From contig JAFWEL010000096.1 of the NCBI GenBank assembly GCA_017512905.1, positions 1 to 42,966 on the forward strand: 42,966 nucleotides of DNA. Direction: 5' to 3'. The notes beneath the pieces are model-generated. The model saw only the letters and a list, made by a program, of their open reading frames with translations. It had not been told where the DNA came from and ran no database searches. Source of the DNA: Clostridia bacterium (lineage in GTDB: Bacteria > Bacillota > Clostridia > Christensenellales > Aristaeellaceae). The position numbers and the translations under genes are program-made. Of this stretch, positions 23,592-32,020 are shown in pieces (the stretch's first letter is position 1; every line of letters begins with the position of its first letter).

Positions 23592-26500
23592 ATGCCCAAC
23601 TGGACCGACGAGCAGCTCCGGGCCATCGAGGCGCGGGGCGGCAACATCCTCCTCAGCGCGGCGGCGGGCTCCGGAAAGACCACCGTGCTGGTGGAGCGGG
23701 TGCTGCGGCTGATCGCCAACGACGGGGCCGACATCAGCCGGATGCTGGTGGTGACGTTCACCCGGGCCGCCGCGTCGGACATGCGCGCCAAGCTGTCCCG
23801 ACAGCTGGGGGAGCGGGCCGCGGCGGGGAACGCCCGCTGCCGGGAGCAGCTGCTGAAGCTGGACCAGGCCAACATCTCCACGCTCCACGCATTCTGCGCC
23901 GATTTCCTGCGCGTCAACTTTGAATCCGCCGGGGTGGACCCGGCTTTTCGCATATTGGACGATGCCATGGACACCCGCCTGCGGGACGAAGCCCTGGACG
24001 CCGCGCTGGAGGAAGCCTACGGCGCGGGGGGCGACGCGCTGCTGGCGCTGGATTACGGCAGGGGCCCCAAGGGTGTGCGGGCGGCGGCGGAGCTGCTTTT
24101 AAAGCGCATGGAGGACCGGCCCGACCCGGCGGCGTGGCTTGAACAGGCCGCCGAATGTTCCGACGCGGCCCTCTCCCTGTGGCAGGACGAGTTGAAGCGG
24201 GACGCCCGCCGGGCCATCCGCACGGCACTGGTCCACGTGCGCCACGCGCTGGCGCTGCTCGGCTGTCCGATGAATTACCAGGCGGCGATGCGCCTGGACG
24301 AGCAGGCCCTCACGGCCATGCTGGCCCTGGAGGATTACGACGAACTGTACCGGGCGCTGTCGGACTACAGGCAGGCCTCGGCCAGGGGCAAGAAGGATCC
24401 CAACGCCGACCCGGACGCCGTCGAGGCGGTGAAGCGCCTGCGGGAGGCGGCCAAAAAGGCGGTGGGGGACACGCGGTTGAAGGACCTGCCGCTGCTCCAG
24501 GCCCGGAAGGACGCCGTTGCCCTGGGCGGCGAGATCCGCACGCTGTCCGGCATCGCCCTGCGGGCCGCGGCCCTGTATGAAGAGGCCAAGGCCGGGCATT
24601 CCGGCCTGACCTACGCCGACCTGGAGCACCGGACGCTCCGGGCCTTGGCCGACCCGGCGGTGGCCGGGAGCATGCGCGAGCGCTACGACTATGTATTCGT
24701 GGACGAGTACCAGGACACCTCCGACATCCAGGAGGCCCTGGTCAGCGCCCTGTGCCGGGGGGACAACCGGTTCATGGTGGGGGATGTGAAGCAGTCCATC
24801 TACCGCTTCCGCCTGGCCGAGCCGGGGCTGTTCCTGGAAAAGTATGACGCCTATGGCCGGGGCGAGGGCGGCATGCTGCTGCCGCTGACCCGCAATTTCA
24901 GGTCCCGCCGGGGGATACTGGACTTCGTGAACATGGTTTTCGAGCGGGTGATGACCGGCGGCGACGCCGAGATCACCTATGACGCCATGGCGCGGCTGAA
25001 CCCGGGCCGGCCGGACGGGGACGACGGGGACGGACCGGACGTGGATATCCTGCTGCTGGACGCCGACGCTGAGCCGGACGCGCCGGAGGACGACGCTGTT
25101 TCGGCCCAGGGCATTGCCCGGCTCCAGGCCATGGAGCGGGAGGGCGTCGTCATCGCCCGGACCATCAAAAGCATGATGGCCGGGGACCCGAGCCTGCGCT
25201 ACCGGGACTTCGCCATACTGACCCGCAGCAAGGCCGCCGCCTTCTCGGCGATGATGCCGGTGATGCTGGCCCACGGCATCCCCGCCTTCGCCGACGGCCA
25301 GTCTGGCTATTATGAGTCGCTGGAGATCCGCTGGCTGCTGTCGATGCTGCGGCTGATCGAGAATGCCCGCCGGGACGTGGAGCTGATCGCCATGCTCCGC
25401 TCGCCGGTGGTGGGGCTGAGCGCCGACGCGCTGGCCCGCATTCGCATCGCCTACCGGACGGTGCCCTATGTGGACGCCGCCGCCGCCTACGCCAGGGACG
25501 TGGACGACGACATCGCCCGGAGGCTGTCGGTGTTCTTTGACCAAATGGACGGCTGGCGGCTGAAGGCGGGCAGCCTGGGGCTGGGCGAATTCGTGCGGCT
25601 GGTGCTGGACGAGAGCGGCTTTTATACCTATGCCGGAGCGCTGCCCGGCGGGGCCCAGCGACAGGCCAACCTGGACCAGTTCGTGGCCGGCGCCTGCGGC
25701 TTTGACAGCGAGTATTCCGGCTCGCTGACCCGCTTCCTGTTCTACACCGAGCACATGCGAAAACGCAGCGACGGCGACGCGGCCCACCTGTTGGGGGAGA
25801 ACGACAACGTGGTGCGGATGATGTCGGTGCACAAGAGCAAGGGCCTGGAATTCAAGGTGGTGTTCGGGGCACAGTTGGCGAAGACGTACCGCACGGAGCG
25901 CAGCGACGCGCCGTTGCTGACCCACCGGGACCTGGGCGTGGGCATGAGCTACTGCGACCCGGAACTGCGCACCCGGCGGCTGACGATGCCCCAGGCGGCC
26001 ATCATGGCCCGGCAGAAGCGGGAGGACGCCGCCGAGGAGATGCGGATACTCTACGTAATGCTCACCCGCGCCCAGCAGAAACTGGTGCTGGTGGGCACGG
26101 TGAAGGACGTGGAACGGGCGATGAAGCGCTGGCAGGCGCTGTCCGCCGCGCCGGTGGCCGCGGGCAGCCACCTGGACCTGATCATGGCGGCCCGCTGTGG
26201 CGCGGAGGCCGAGGACGCGCCACTGTGCTCCGAACTCAGGGTGATTCCGGCTGCCTCGGTCCGGCTTCAGGCAGAGGCGGTGGCCAACGACGGGAAGGCA
26301 CTGTTCGAACGGGTGATGGAAACCCCGGGGGACTACGCTGATTCCGATCTGGAGGCCCAACTGGCTTGGCGCTACCCGGACCCGCTGGCGGCAGACCGGC
26401 CTTTGAAGCTGACGGCCTCGGGCCTGCTTCGGGAGATCGAGGGGCCCGGCCAGCTGCCCGCGCTGGTGGAGCGCCCCGCGTTCCTCTCCGATGACGCCAG

Positions 26501-27047
26501 TCGCATGACCGGCGCGGAACGGGGCACGGCCTATCACCGCTGCATGCAGCTGCTGCGGCTGGACGCGCTGGAGAGCCTGTCCGGGGACGCGCTGACCGGC
26601 GCGGTGGCCCGGCAGCTGGACGACTGCGCCAACCGCCGGCTGCTGACGGACGGCCAGCGTCAGGCGGTGGAGCCCTGGCGGCTGTCCCGCTTCCTCGAGA
26701 GCGATGTGGGTAGGCGGCTGCGCGCGGCGGCACAGGTGCGAAAGGAGTGGCCCTTCAACGCCATGCTGCCCATCGACGAGGCCCTCGCGCCCCAGGAGGC
26801 CGGGCACTTTGGCTCCGGCGAGCTGCTGGTGCAGGGCACCATCGACTGCTGTTTCGTCGAGGACGGGGAATGGGTGCTACTGGACTACAAGACCGACCGC
26901 ACCGACGACATGGACGCCCTGCGCGCCCACTACGAAAAGCAGCTGGCGGTCTACGCCCTCGCCCTGGAGCGCATCACCGGCATGAAGGTCAAACAGCGCC
27001 TGCTATGCCTGCTGGAAAGCGGGGGAACGCTGGAGCTGGGCCTGTAA
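23592..27047 (+). CDS. addA: ATP-dependent helicase/nuclease subunit A
   Basis: A 1151-residue UvrD-type helicase with RecB-like nuclease, acting in double-strand break repair as the AddAB complex. Motifs in order: AAAGSGKTT (Walker A, about 23-31), TFTRAAASDMR (Ia), VFVDEYQDTSD (II, near 369), VGDVKQSIYRFR (III), SVHKSKGLEF (near 745), YVMLTRAQQKL (VI), and nuclease GTIDCCF...LLDYKTDR near 1080-1100. Length is close to the usual 1200. ATG 23592 has GGGAGG 8 bases upstream. AddB normally lies directly upstream but is absent here; only a small secreted protein and a glycosyltransferase precede it. Confidence 0.95.
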   Translation: MPNWTDEQLRAIEARGGNILLSAAAGSGKTTVLVERVLRLIANDGADISRMLVVTFTRAAASDMRAKLSRQLGERAAAGNARCREQLLKLDQANISTLHAFCADFLRVNFESAGVDPAFRILDDAMDTRLRDEALDAALEEAYGAGGDALLALDYGRGPKGVRAAAELLLKRMEDRPDPAAWLEQAAECSDAALSLWQDELKRDARRAIRTALVHVRHALALLGCPMNYQAAMRLDEQALTAMLALEDYDELYRALSDYRQASARGKKDPNADPDAVEAVKRLREAAKKAVGDTRLKDLPLLQARKDAVALGGEIRTLSGIALRAAALYEEAKAGHSGLTYADLEHRTLRALADPAVAGSMRERYDYVFVDEYQDTSDIQEALVSALCRGDNRFMVGDVKQSIYRFRLAEPGLFLEKYDAYGRGEGGMLLPLTRNFRSRRGILDFVNMVFERVMTGGDAEITYDAMARLNPGRPDGDDGDGPDVDILLLDADAEPDAPEDDAVSAQGIARLQAMEREGVVIARTIKSMMAGDPSLRYRDFAILTRSKAAAFSAMMPVMLAHGIPAFADGQSGYYESLEIRWLLSMLRLIENARRDVELIAMLRSPVVGLSADALARIRIAYRTVPYVDAAAAYARDVDDDIARRLSVFFDQMDGWRLKAGSLGLGEFVRLVLDESGFYTYAGALPGGAQRQANLDQFVAGACGFDSEYSGSLTRFLFYTEHMRKRSDGDAAHLLGENDNVVRMMSVHKSKGLEFKVVFGAQLAKTYRTERSDAPLLTHRDLGVGMSYCDPELRTRRLTMPQAAIMARQKREDAAEEMRILYVMLTRAQQKLVLVGTVKDVERAMKRWQALSAAPVAAGSHLDLIMAARCGAEAEDAPLCSELRVIPAASVRLQAEAVANDGKALFERVMETPGDYADSDLEAQLAWRYPDPLAADRPLKLTASGLLREIEGPGQLPALVERPAFLSDDASRMTGAERGTAYHRCMQLLRLDALESLSGDALTGAVARQLDDCANRRLLTDGQRQAVEPWRLSRFLESDVGRRLRAAAQVRKEWPFNAMLPIDEALAPQEAGHFGSGELLVQGTIDCCFVEDGEWVLLDYKTDRTDDMDALRAHYEKQLAVYALALERITGMKVKQRLLCLLESGGTLELGL

Positions 27048-27049
27048 AG

Positions 27050-27093
27050 CAGACACCCGGGGGGATGGCATCAGCCATCCCCCCGGGTGTCTG
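27050..27093 (+). terminator. Terminator after addA
   Basis: CAGACACCCGGGGGGATGGC and its complement around ATCA form a 20-bp stem two bases after the addA stop. No clear T run follows, so it may also protect the 3' end. Confidence 0.7.
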
Positions 27094-27113
27094 AATATGA
27101 AGCTCAGTCGTAT

Positions 27114-27159
27114 GTAAATTCTGATTTATCGAGCTGCTGCGCGACAAATCAGAATTTAC
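27114..27159. repeat. Palindromic repeat copy, hybrid centre
   Basis: GTAAATTCTGATTT and AAATCAGAATTTAC are exact inverses. One side of the centre carries TATCGAGC and the other GCGCGAC, mixing the two centre variants seen at 14023 and 3334. Confidence 0.9.
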
Positions 27160-27177
27160 CTGACCGAACCATTACGT

Positions 27178-27741
27178 TCAGTCGATGGGATTCCCGTCGC
27201 TGTCGAACAGGGGCAGCTTTTCCAGGTAGATGATGTCATCGCGCTTGGTTGCGTCACCCTCGGCGAGGATCGCCATGCGGCCCACGATGTTGCCGCCGGC
27301 CTTTTCCACCAGGGTCTCCAGGGCCTTCAGCGATTCGCCGGTGGAGATCACGTCGTCCACGATCACCACGCGCTTGCCCTTCAGGTATTCGGCGTCGCCC
27401 CCGTCCAGACACAGGGTCTGCTTGTGGTCGGTGGTGATGGAGCGCACCTCTACCGTCAGCACGTCGCGCATGTACAGCTTCGGCGACTTTCGGGCCAGCA
27501 CATAGCGTGCGTTGCCGTTCATGCGGGCCATTTCGCAGATCAGCGGAATGCCCTTGCTCTCGGCTGTGATCAGCACGTCGTGCTCGGGACACCGCGCCAG
27601 CAGCTCCCGGGCGCAGGCGGTGGTCAGCTCCGGGTCGCCGAAGATCACGAACGCGCCGATCTTCAGCTTTTCCGATATGGGGCACAGGGGCAAATCGCGG
27701 TCCAGACCGGCGATGTTCATCCTGTAAGCCTGCTTGGTCAT
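27178..27741 (-). CDS. Purine phosphoribosyltransferase-like protein
   Basis: A 187-residue type I phosphoribosyltransferase. The PRPP-binding motif is VVIVDDVISTGES near residue 125, with an LITAESKGIPL loop near 57 and YVLARKSPKLYM after it. Such enzymes salvage adenine, xanthine or orotate, or act as PurR/XPT-like regulators; the sequence is closest by eye to adenine phosphoribosyltransferase-like clostridial proteins. GAGGTG precedes the ATG. It is alone on minus, with a 27781-28015 repeat element just upstream. Base specificity is not readable. Confidence 0.85.
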   Translation of the reverse strand: MTKQAYRMNIAGLDRDLPLCPISEKLKIGAFVIFGDPELTTACARELLARCPEHDVLITAESKGIPLICEMARMNGNARYVLARKSPKLYMRDVLTVEVRSITTDHKQTLCLDGGDAEYLKGKRVVIVDDVISTGESLKALETLVEKAGGNIVGRMAILAEGDATKRDDIIYLEKLPLFDSDGNPID

Positions 27742-27780
27742 ATTGCAACACCTCGTTCTTTCATGGAGTTCATGATACTG

Positions 27781-28015
27781 AATTCGTATCTATTCAGGCA
27801 GATAGGTTCTGAATTGGCGGGGAGACGCGCAGGGATTAGGGATTAGGAAAAGCCGCGCCAATGCAGCAAGGGGATAAAACGAGCGATCTCGCGACGAAAC
27901 AGAGTCATTTTCGTGGTTTAACAGACGGTGTTTGTAATTCCATGCGTCAGCCACTATTTCTAATCCCTGGTCCCTAATCCCTCTCCTCGCCAAATCAGCA
28001 TTTGCCTACAACTGA
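27781..28015. repeat. Long repeat element A (MITE-like, about 210 bp)
   Basis: The left end TTCTGAATTGGCGGGGAGA and the right end CTCTCCTCGCCAAATCAGCA are inverted repeats; inside them come GGGATTAGGGATTAGG and CTAATCCCTGGTCCCTAATC. The central 110 bases (AAGCCGCGCCAATGCAGC to GCGTCAGCC) match element B at 35502-35722 almost exactly. There is no reading frame of note. It fills the gap between the phosphoribosyltransferase and the hydrogenase promoter; nothing else is seen in 27742-28073. Confidence 0.85.
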
Positions 28016-28073
28016 ACACTTATCTAAATTCTATCATTATACCAGTCCATTGTCAAATAATTTAAAGTGAGTA

Positions 28074-28103
28074 TTGCATATCGAATCGCTTACATGTTAT
28101 AAT
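28074..28103 (+). promoter_or_regulatory. Promoter of hydrogenase gene
   Basis: TTGCAT, 18 bases, TATAAT, about 35 bases before the ATG at 28144. Confidence 0.7.
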
Positions 28104-28143
28104 AGCCGTAAGTTTGAAAAGTGTAACACAGGGAGGAATGGAC

Positions 28144-29583
28144 ATGACGGCGAAATTCGATACCGATGTTCAGGAGCTGAAATATAAGGTATTGAAGGAA
28201 GTGGCCACGCTGTCGCTGAACGACGCGATGACCCCGGAAAATACCCTCGGCATCGCGGAGAAGATCATCCCCGACGGCGCGAAGCCCACCATGCGCTGCT
28301 GCATCTACAAGGAACGGGCCATCATCAACCAGCGGGTGAAGCTGGCCCTGGGGGGCAATCCCCGCAACCCCAACGTGGTGGAGGTGCTGCCCATCGCCTG
28401 CGACGAATGTCCCGTGGACGGCATCACCGTCACCCAGGCCTGCCGCGGCTGCATCGCCCACAACTGCATGAATGCCTGCCCGAAGCAGGCGATTACCATC
28501 GTCAACCGCCACGCCACCATCGACAAGACGAAGTGTGTGGAGTGCGGCCGGTGCGCCGCCGCCTGCTCCTACGGCGCGATCCTGAAGCTGGAGCGGCCCT
28601 GCATCAAGGCCTGCAAGATGAAGGCCATCAGCATCAACCCCGATACCTCGAAGGCCATGATCAAGATGGAGAAGTGCGTCTCCTGCGGCGCTTGCGTGTA
28701 CCAGTGCCCCTTTGGCGCGATCTCGGACAAGTCCTTCCTGACGAAGGCCATCCAGATCATCAAGGGCTCGCTGAACAACAAGCTGTACCACACCTATGCC
28801 GTGGTGGCCCCGTCCATCGGCGCGCAGTACGCCGACGTGAAGGCCGACCAGGTGTACGAGGCGCTTCTGAAGCTGGGCTTCTACCGGGTGGAAGAGGCCG
28901 CCTGGGGCGCGGACGCCGTGGCCTTCCATGAGGCGAAGGAGCTGGTGGAGGAGGGCTTCCTCACGTCCTCCTGCTGTCCCGCCTTCGTCAGCCTGGTGGA
29001 GAAGAACTATCCCACCATCGCGCCTCACGTGTCCCACAATCCCTCGCCGATGGCGATGATGGCACTGCAGATTCGCAAGAAGGACCCCACCGCCGAGATC
29101 GTGTTCATCGGGCCCTGCATCGCCAAGAAATATGAAACGCTGTATACCCGCAGCAAGAATTCGGTCAGCTGCGCCATCACCTTCGAGGAGATGCAGGCGT
29201 GGATCGACGCCGCGGACATCGACCTGAAGGCCCTCAAGGGCGTGGAGCTGACCAACTCCTCCACCTATGGCCGGGGCTTCGCCCGGTGCGGCGGCCTGGC
29301 GGACGCCGTGGCCGAGGCCATCCGGGAGATGGAGGGCATGGAGGACTTCCAGCTCCAGGCCGTGTCCTGCAACGGGCTGGCGGAGTGCAACGCCGCGCTG
29401 CTGAAGAAGAGCAAGGGCGTGTTGAAGGAGAACTTCATCGAGGGCATGGCCTGCGACGGCGGCTGCATCGGCGGCCCCGCCTGCCTCAGCCACAGCGCCC
29501 GCAACCGCGCCCAGTTCGCCAAGTACGAAAAGCAGGAGAGCGAGCGCACCATCGTCGGCGCGATGGGCGAGTTTGAGCAGTAA
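28144..29583 (+). CDS. Monomeric [FeFe] hydrogenase, group B type
   Basis: A 479-residue cytoplasmic iron-only hydrogenase. Cysteine sets for 4Fe-4S clusters are C100/103/108/112, C131/134/137/141 and C178/181/184/188, with extra C153 and C157. H-cluster motifs are L1 TSSCCPAFV (near 274), L2 IGPCIAKKYE (near 326) and L3 EGMACDGGCIGGP (near 440). The motifs differ from group A enzymes (L1 normally ends PAW/PMW, L3 GGGQP) and match group B. It has no partner subunits or maturation genes nearby. ATG 28144 is preferred to ATG 28138, because GGAGG abuts the latter. It may take up or evolve hydrogen with ferredoxin, or sense it. Confidence 0.92.
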   Translation: MTAKFDTDVQELKYKVLKEVATLSLNDAMTPENTLGIAEKIIPDGAKPTMRCCIYKERAIINQRVKLALGGNPRNPNVVEVLPIACDECPVDGITVTQACRGCIAHNCMNACPKQAITIVNRHATIDKTKCVECGRCAAACSYGAILKLERPCIKACKMKAISINPDTSKAMIKMEKCVSCGACVYQCPFGAISDKSFLTKAIQIIKGSLNNKLYHTYAVVAPSIGAQYADVKADQVYEALLKLGFYRVEEAAWGADAVAFHEAKELVEEGFLTSSCCPAFVSLVEKNYPTIAPHVSHNPSPMAMMALQIRKKDPTAEIVFIGPCIAKKYETLYTRSKNSVSCAITFEEMQAWIDAADIDLKALKGVELTNSSTYGRGFARCGGLADAVAEAIREMEGMEDFQLQAVSCNGLAECNAALLKKSKGVLKENFIEGMACDGGCIGGPACLSHSARNRAQFAKYEKQESERTIVGAMGEFEQ

Positions 29584-29602
29584 CAATGCCAGCATAAGCT
29601 TT

Positions 29603-29632
29603 GAGGGCACGGATCACACGATCCGTGCCCTC
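29603..29632. terminator. Bidirectional terminator after hydrogenase
   Basis: GAGGGCACGGATC and its complement around ACAC, between the convergent hydrogenase and hemolysin-III-type genes. Confidence 0.8.
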
Positions 29633-29667
29633 AGTCTGTAGCGGTCGCATTCTGCCGCCACAGGACG

Positions 29668-30342
29668 TTAGATCACGTACTTCAATATGCACAGAAAATG
29701 CAGCAGGCTTCCGATCACCGTGAATACGTGAAAGGCCGTGTGGGCGTAGCGCCGCTTCTTGCCGACGAGGTACAGCGCAGCGCCGACGGTGTAGGCCAGC
29801 CCGCCCGACAGCAGCAGCCAGAACCCCGCCGGGGTGATCAGCCTGTAGATCAGGTCGATGCGCACGACGATGGCCCAGCCCATCAGCAGGTAGCAGATCA
29901 TCGAAAACTTCGCGTATTTCTTCAGGTCGATGGCGTTGAAGGTGATCCCCAGCGCCGCCAGCGCCCAGATCAGCCCGAACAGCACCCATCCCAGCGCCGA
30001 ATTGTAGGGCCGTATGGCGCACAGTGCCATGGGGGTGTAGGTGCCCGCGATCAACAGGAAGATGCTGCAATGGTCCAGCACCTGCATCACCCGTTTGCCG
30101 TGCAGCTTCGGGCTCAGTCCGTGGTAGACGCTGGAGATGGCGTACAGTACCAGCATACAGAAGGCGAATATGGTTCCGCACACCACGCCCCAGGCGCTGT
30201 GATGCCGTGCGCCGAACACTGGACACAGTACCAGCGCCAGTATCCCCAGCGCGCCGCCCAGGATATGAGTGACCATGTTGCAGATTTCCTCGCCCCGGGT
30301 GTAGTCAGGCAGCACGCGCTCGGCCAACGGGGTTCGCTTCAT
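29668..30342 (-). CDS. Hemolysin III/adiponectin-receptor family membrane protein
   Basis: A 224-residue integral membrane protein with seven predicted helices, of the CREST (YqfA/PAQR) family. The conserved zinc-site residues are present: SSVYHGL, DHCSIFLLIAGTYTP and HTAFHVFTVIGSLLH. These proteins are thought to be membrane hydrolases; bacterial roles in lipid homeostasis are poorly known and the haemolysin name is historical. ATG 30342 has AAGGGGGG upstream; an upstream extension of 12 residues has none. Transcribed alone. Confidence 0.9.
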   Translation of the reverse strand: MKRTPLAERVLPDYTRGEEICNMVTHILGGALGILALVLCPVFGARHHSAWGVVCGTIFAFCMLVLYAISSVYHGLSPKLHGKRVMQVLDHCSIFLLIAGTYTPMALCAIRPYNSALGWVLFGLIWALAALGITFNAIDLKKYAKFSMICYLLMGWAIVVRIDLIYRLITPAGFWLLLSGGLAYTVGAALYLVGKKRRYAHTAFHVFTVIGSLLHFLCILKYVI

Positions 30343-30480
30343 GGGGATCCCCCCCTTTCTGTCGGCAATGAATATCATATGATGTAGTTTACAATACCAT
30401 ATTAAACGATATCCTCCAAAATGTCAATACTGCATCGCGTTTCTGTAGTGAAGTCGGGGAATGTTGTTGGTTGGGGATTG

Positions 30481-30514
30481 ACAAATTCTGATGCCAATAA
30501 GCAAATCAGACCGC
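30481..30514. repeat. Degenerate palindromic repeat copy
   Basis: ACAAATTCTGATG ... GCAAATCAGA keeps both ends of the repeat but has lost the centre. It merges with the terminator hairpin that follows. Confidence 0.55.
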
Positions 30515-30535
30515 GGGAATGATCCCGTGGTCTGA
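30506..30535 (-). terminator. Terminator after secreted-protein gene
   Basis: TCAGACCGCGGGA pairs with TCCCGTGGTCTGA around ATGA; on the minus strand it is followed by TTTGCTTATT. Confidence 0.65.
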
Positions 30536-30546
30536 TATTACACAAA

Positions 30547-31230
30547 CTACACCTTCCGCATATCCTCCGGCTCTCCCGTGGGCTTGGGAGCGTCGGGCAG
30601 GGGGGCGGAGAGCTGGCCGGAGACGGTGAAGCGGAAAGGGGTGTCGGGGATTTCGAGGGTGTCCGCCACGTCGCCTGACGCCATGTCCAGGGCGATCAGG
30701 TTGGCGGAAAGGGTGCCGGCGTAGCTGACACTGCCGCCCTCGGGGCTGACGCTGTCGAAGGCGATGGTAAAGCCGGAGCCCTGCGGGTAGACGCTGCCGT
30801 CCAGCAGGCTGGAAAAGTAGTACCGCTCCACGCTGTCCCGGGACACGATCAGCACCACTGAGCTTTCCTCGTTGGTCAGGGAGGCGTATTCGGGGGTGAT
30901 CACCATGCCGGCCCGGGCCGTCTCGGGGAAGGTAAGATACATCTCATACAGCGTCTTGCCGTCCGCACTGCGGGCATAATAGGACGCCTGGACGAGGCCG
31001 CCCTGGATGGACGAATACTGGGGCGAGGCGTCGTAGGTCAGGAAGACGGATTCGCCATCCACCTGCAGCGCAATGCCCTCGGCGTTGTCGCCGTCCCCCC
31101 GGGGCGGGGTTTCGCTTCCAGGCTCGCCGGGCAGGATGTCAAACAGGCCGTCGATGGGGCTCTCGGCCGGGGCCACGGTTCCCAGGACCGCCAGCAGCGC
31201 GCACAGAAATATTGCCACGATCTTCTTCAT
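30547..31230 (-). CDS. Secreted protein of unknown function
   Basis: A 227-residue protein with a Sec signal (residues 1-22, cleavage after APA). After an acidic, proline-rich linker (residues 25-50) the rest alternates short beta strands with many Ser, Gly and Tyr, suggesting a single beta-sandwich domain. The C-terminal tail is proline-rich (PLPDAPKPTGEPED). No family recognised and no lipobox. GGAG precedes the ATG. Transcribed alone, with a terminator after it. Confidence 0.75.
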   Translation of the reverse strand: MKKIVAIFLCALLAVLGTVAPAESPIDGLFDILPGEPGSETPPRGDGDNAEGIALQVDGESVFLTYDASPQYSSIQGGLVQASYYARSADGKTLYEMYLTFPETARAGMVITPEYASLTNEESSVVLIVSRDSVERYYFSSLLDGSVYPQGSGFTIAFDSVSPEGGSVSYAGTLSANLIALDMASGDVADTLEIPDTPFRFTVSGQLSAPLPDAPKPTGEPEDMRKV

Positions 31231-31279
31231 GTTCTCCGCTCCTTCGTCGCGGTCGTTGATTAATGCTCATCTCGATCAA

Positions 31280-31350
31280 CCGGCAACTCTCCGCGGGCAT
31301 GATTTCCGCCCTGCCGTTGCCTCGCTTCGGTTAACGATGCGCTGAACCAT
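31280..31350. repeat. Partial copy of second repeat type
   Basis: TTCCGCCCTGCCGTTGCC to AACGATGCGCTGAA repeats the core at 6426-6466 with few changes. The terminal inverted repeats seen there are missing. The rest of 31231-31516 holds no gene that I can support. Confidence 0.6.
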
Positions 31351-31516
31351 TTCATATTGTAGCTTTAAATCGCGGGCTTGTCAAGGCGCGTGAAGGCGGC
31401 GCAGGGCGATTGTCGGGCGTATTTACAGCCTTCGGGTGACAATTTGAGGAGGCTTGGGACCCTGCCGCCGCAATAATAAATTTTAAAATTTGTGGCGGAA
31501 AATGCCCGGAAAGGGC

Positions 31517-31545
31517 TGTACAAAATTGCTCCACTGTGTTATAAT
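31517..31545 (+). promoter_or_regulatory. Promoter of zinc-ribbon gene
   Basis: TGTACA, 17 bases, TATAAT. It leaves an untranslated leader of about 117 bases. Confidence 0.6.
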
Positions 31546-31551
31546 ATTTCC

Positions 31552-31668
31552 AGCCCCGATTAGAGCGCTTCGGAACCGTATCCCTCCGGTATAACCCTAC
31601 CGATGACAGGAATCGGCAACAGAGACTATACATCGCATGGGCACATACTATTAGGAGGGTTTTTTTCC
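31552..31668 (+). promoter_or_regulatory. Structured 5' leader of zinc-ribbon gene
   Basis: The leader contains competing helices: ACCG/CGGT (near 31577-31592), CGGTA/TACCG (near 31589-31605) and CCGAT/ATCGG (near 31603-31619). These cannot all form at once, which suggests a conformational switch of the cold-shock or autoregulatory kind. AGGAGG lies at its end. No known riboswitch recognised. Confidence 0.4.
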
Positions 31669-31965
31669 ATGTTCGAAGACAAGACTTTGGTATGCCGTGA
31701 GTGCGGCAATGAGTTCGTTTTCACCGCGTCCGAGCAGCAGTTCTACGCCGATAAGGGCTTCCAGAATGAGCCCGGCCGCTGCAAGGCCTGCCGTGACAAG
31801 CGCAAGGCTGCCAACGGTGGTTTCAACCGCAGCGATCGCCCGATGTACGATGTCGTTTGCGCCGAGTGCGGCCAGCCCACTCAGGTGCCCTTCCAGCCCC
31901 GCGGAGATCGCCCGGTCTACTGCCGTGCTTGCTTCGACAAGCAGCGCATGGAGAACCGCTGGTAA
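31669..31965 (+). CDS. Small zinc-ribbon protein
   Basis: A 98-residue cytoplasmic protein with two zinc ribbons: CRECGNEF...CKACRDKR (residues 10-45) and CAECGQPT...CRACFDKQR (about 65-93). It matches the short CxxC zinc-ribbon proteins widespread in Firmicutes, of unknown role, possibly RNA- or ribosome-linked. Highly basic between the ribbons. ATG 31669 with AGGAGG 10 bases upstream is preferred over an upstream extension that would cover the leader. A strong terminator follows, so it is a single-gene, probably abundant transcript. Confidence 0.85.
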   Translation: MFEDKTLVCRECGNEFVFTASEQQFYADKGFQNEPGRCKACRDKRKAANGGFNRSDRPMYDVVCAECGQPTQVPFQPRGDRPVYCRACFDKQRMENRW

Positions 31966-31980
31966 TCCGATGCTGAATCA

Positions 31981-32010
31981 AACCCCCTTCCGATTTGGAA
32001 GGGGGTTTTT
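31981..32010 (+). terminator. Terminator after zinc-ribbon gene
   Basis: AACCCCCTTCC pairs with GGAAGGGGGTT around GATTT, followed by TTT. Classic intrinsic terminator, 15 bases after the stop. Confidence 0.9.
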
Positions 32011-32020
32011 GAGTAGTCGA

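Noticed and set aside
24099-26807. A 902-codon open frame on minus across addA
   Set aside because: It is antisense to a clear AddA gene, has a composition rich in Arg, His, Gln, Pro and Gly typical of the complement of high-GC coding DNA, and shows no motif.
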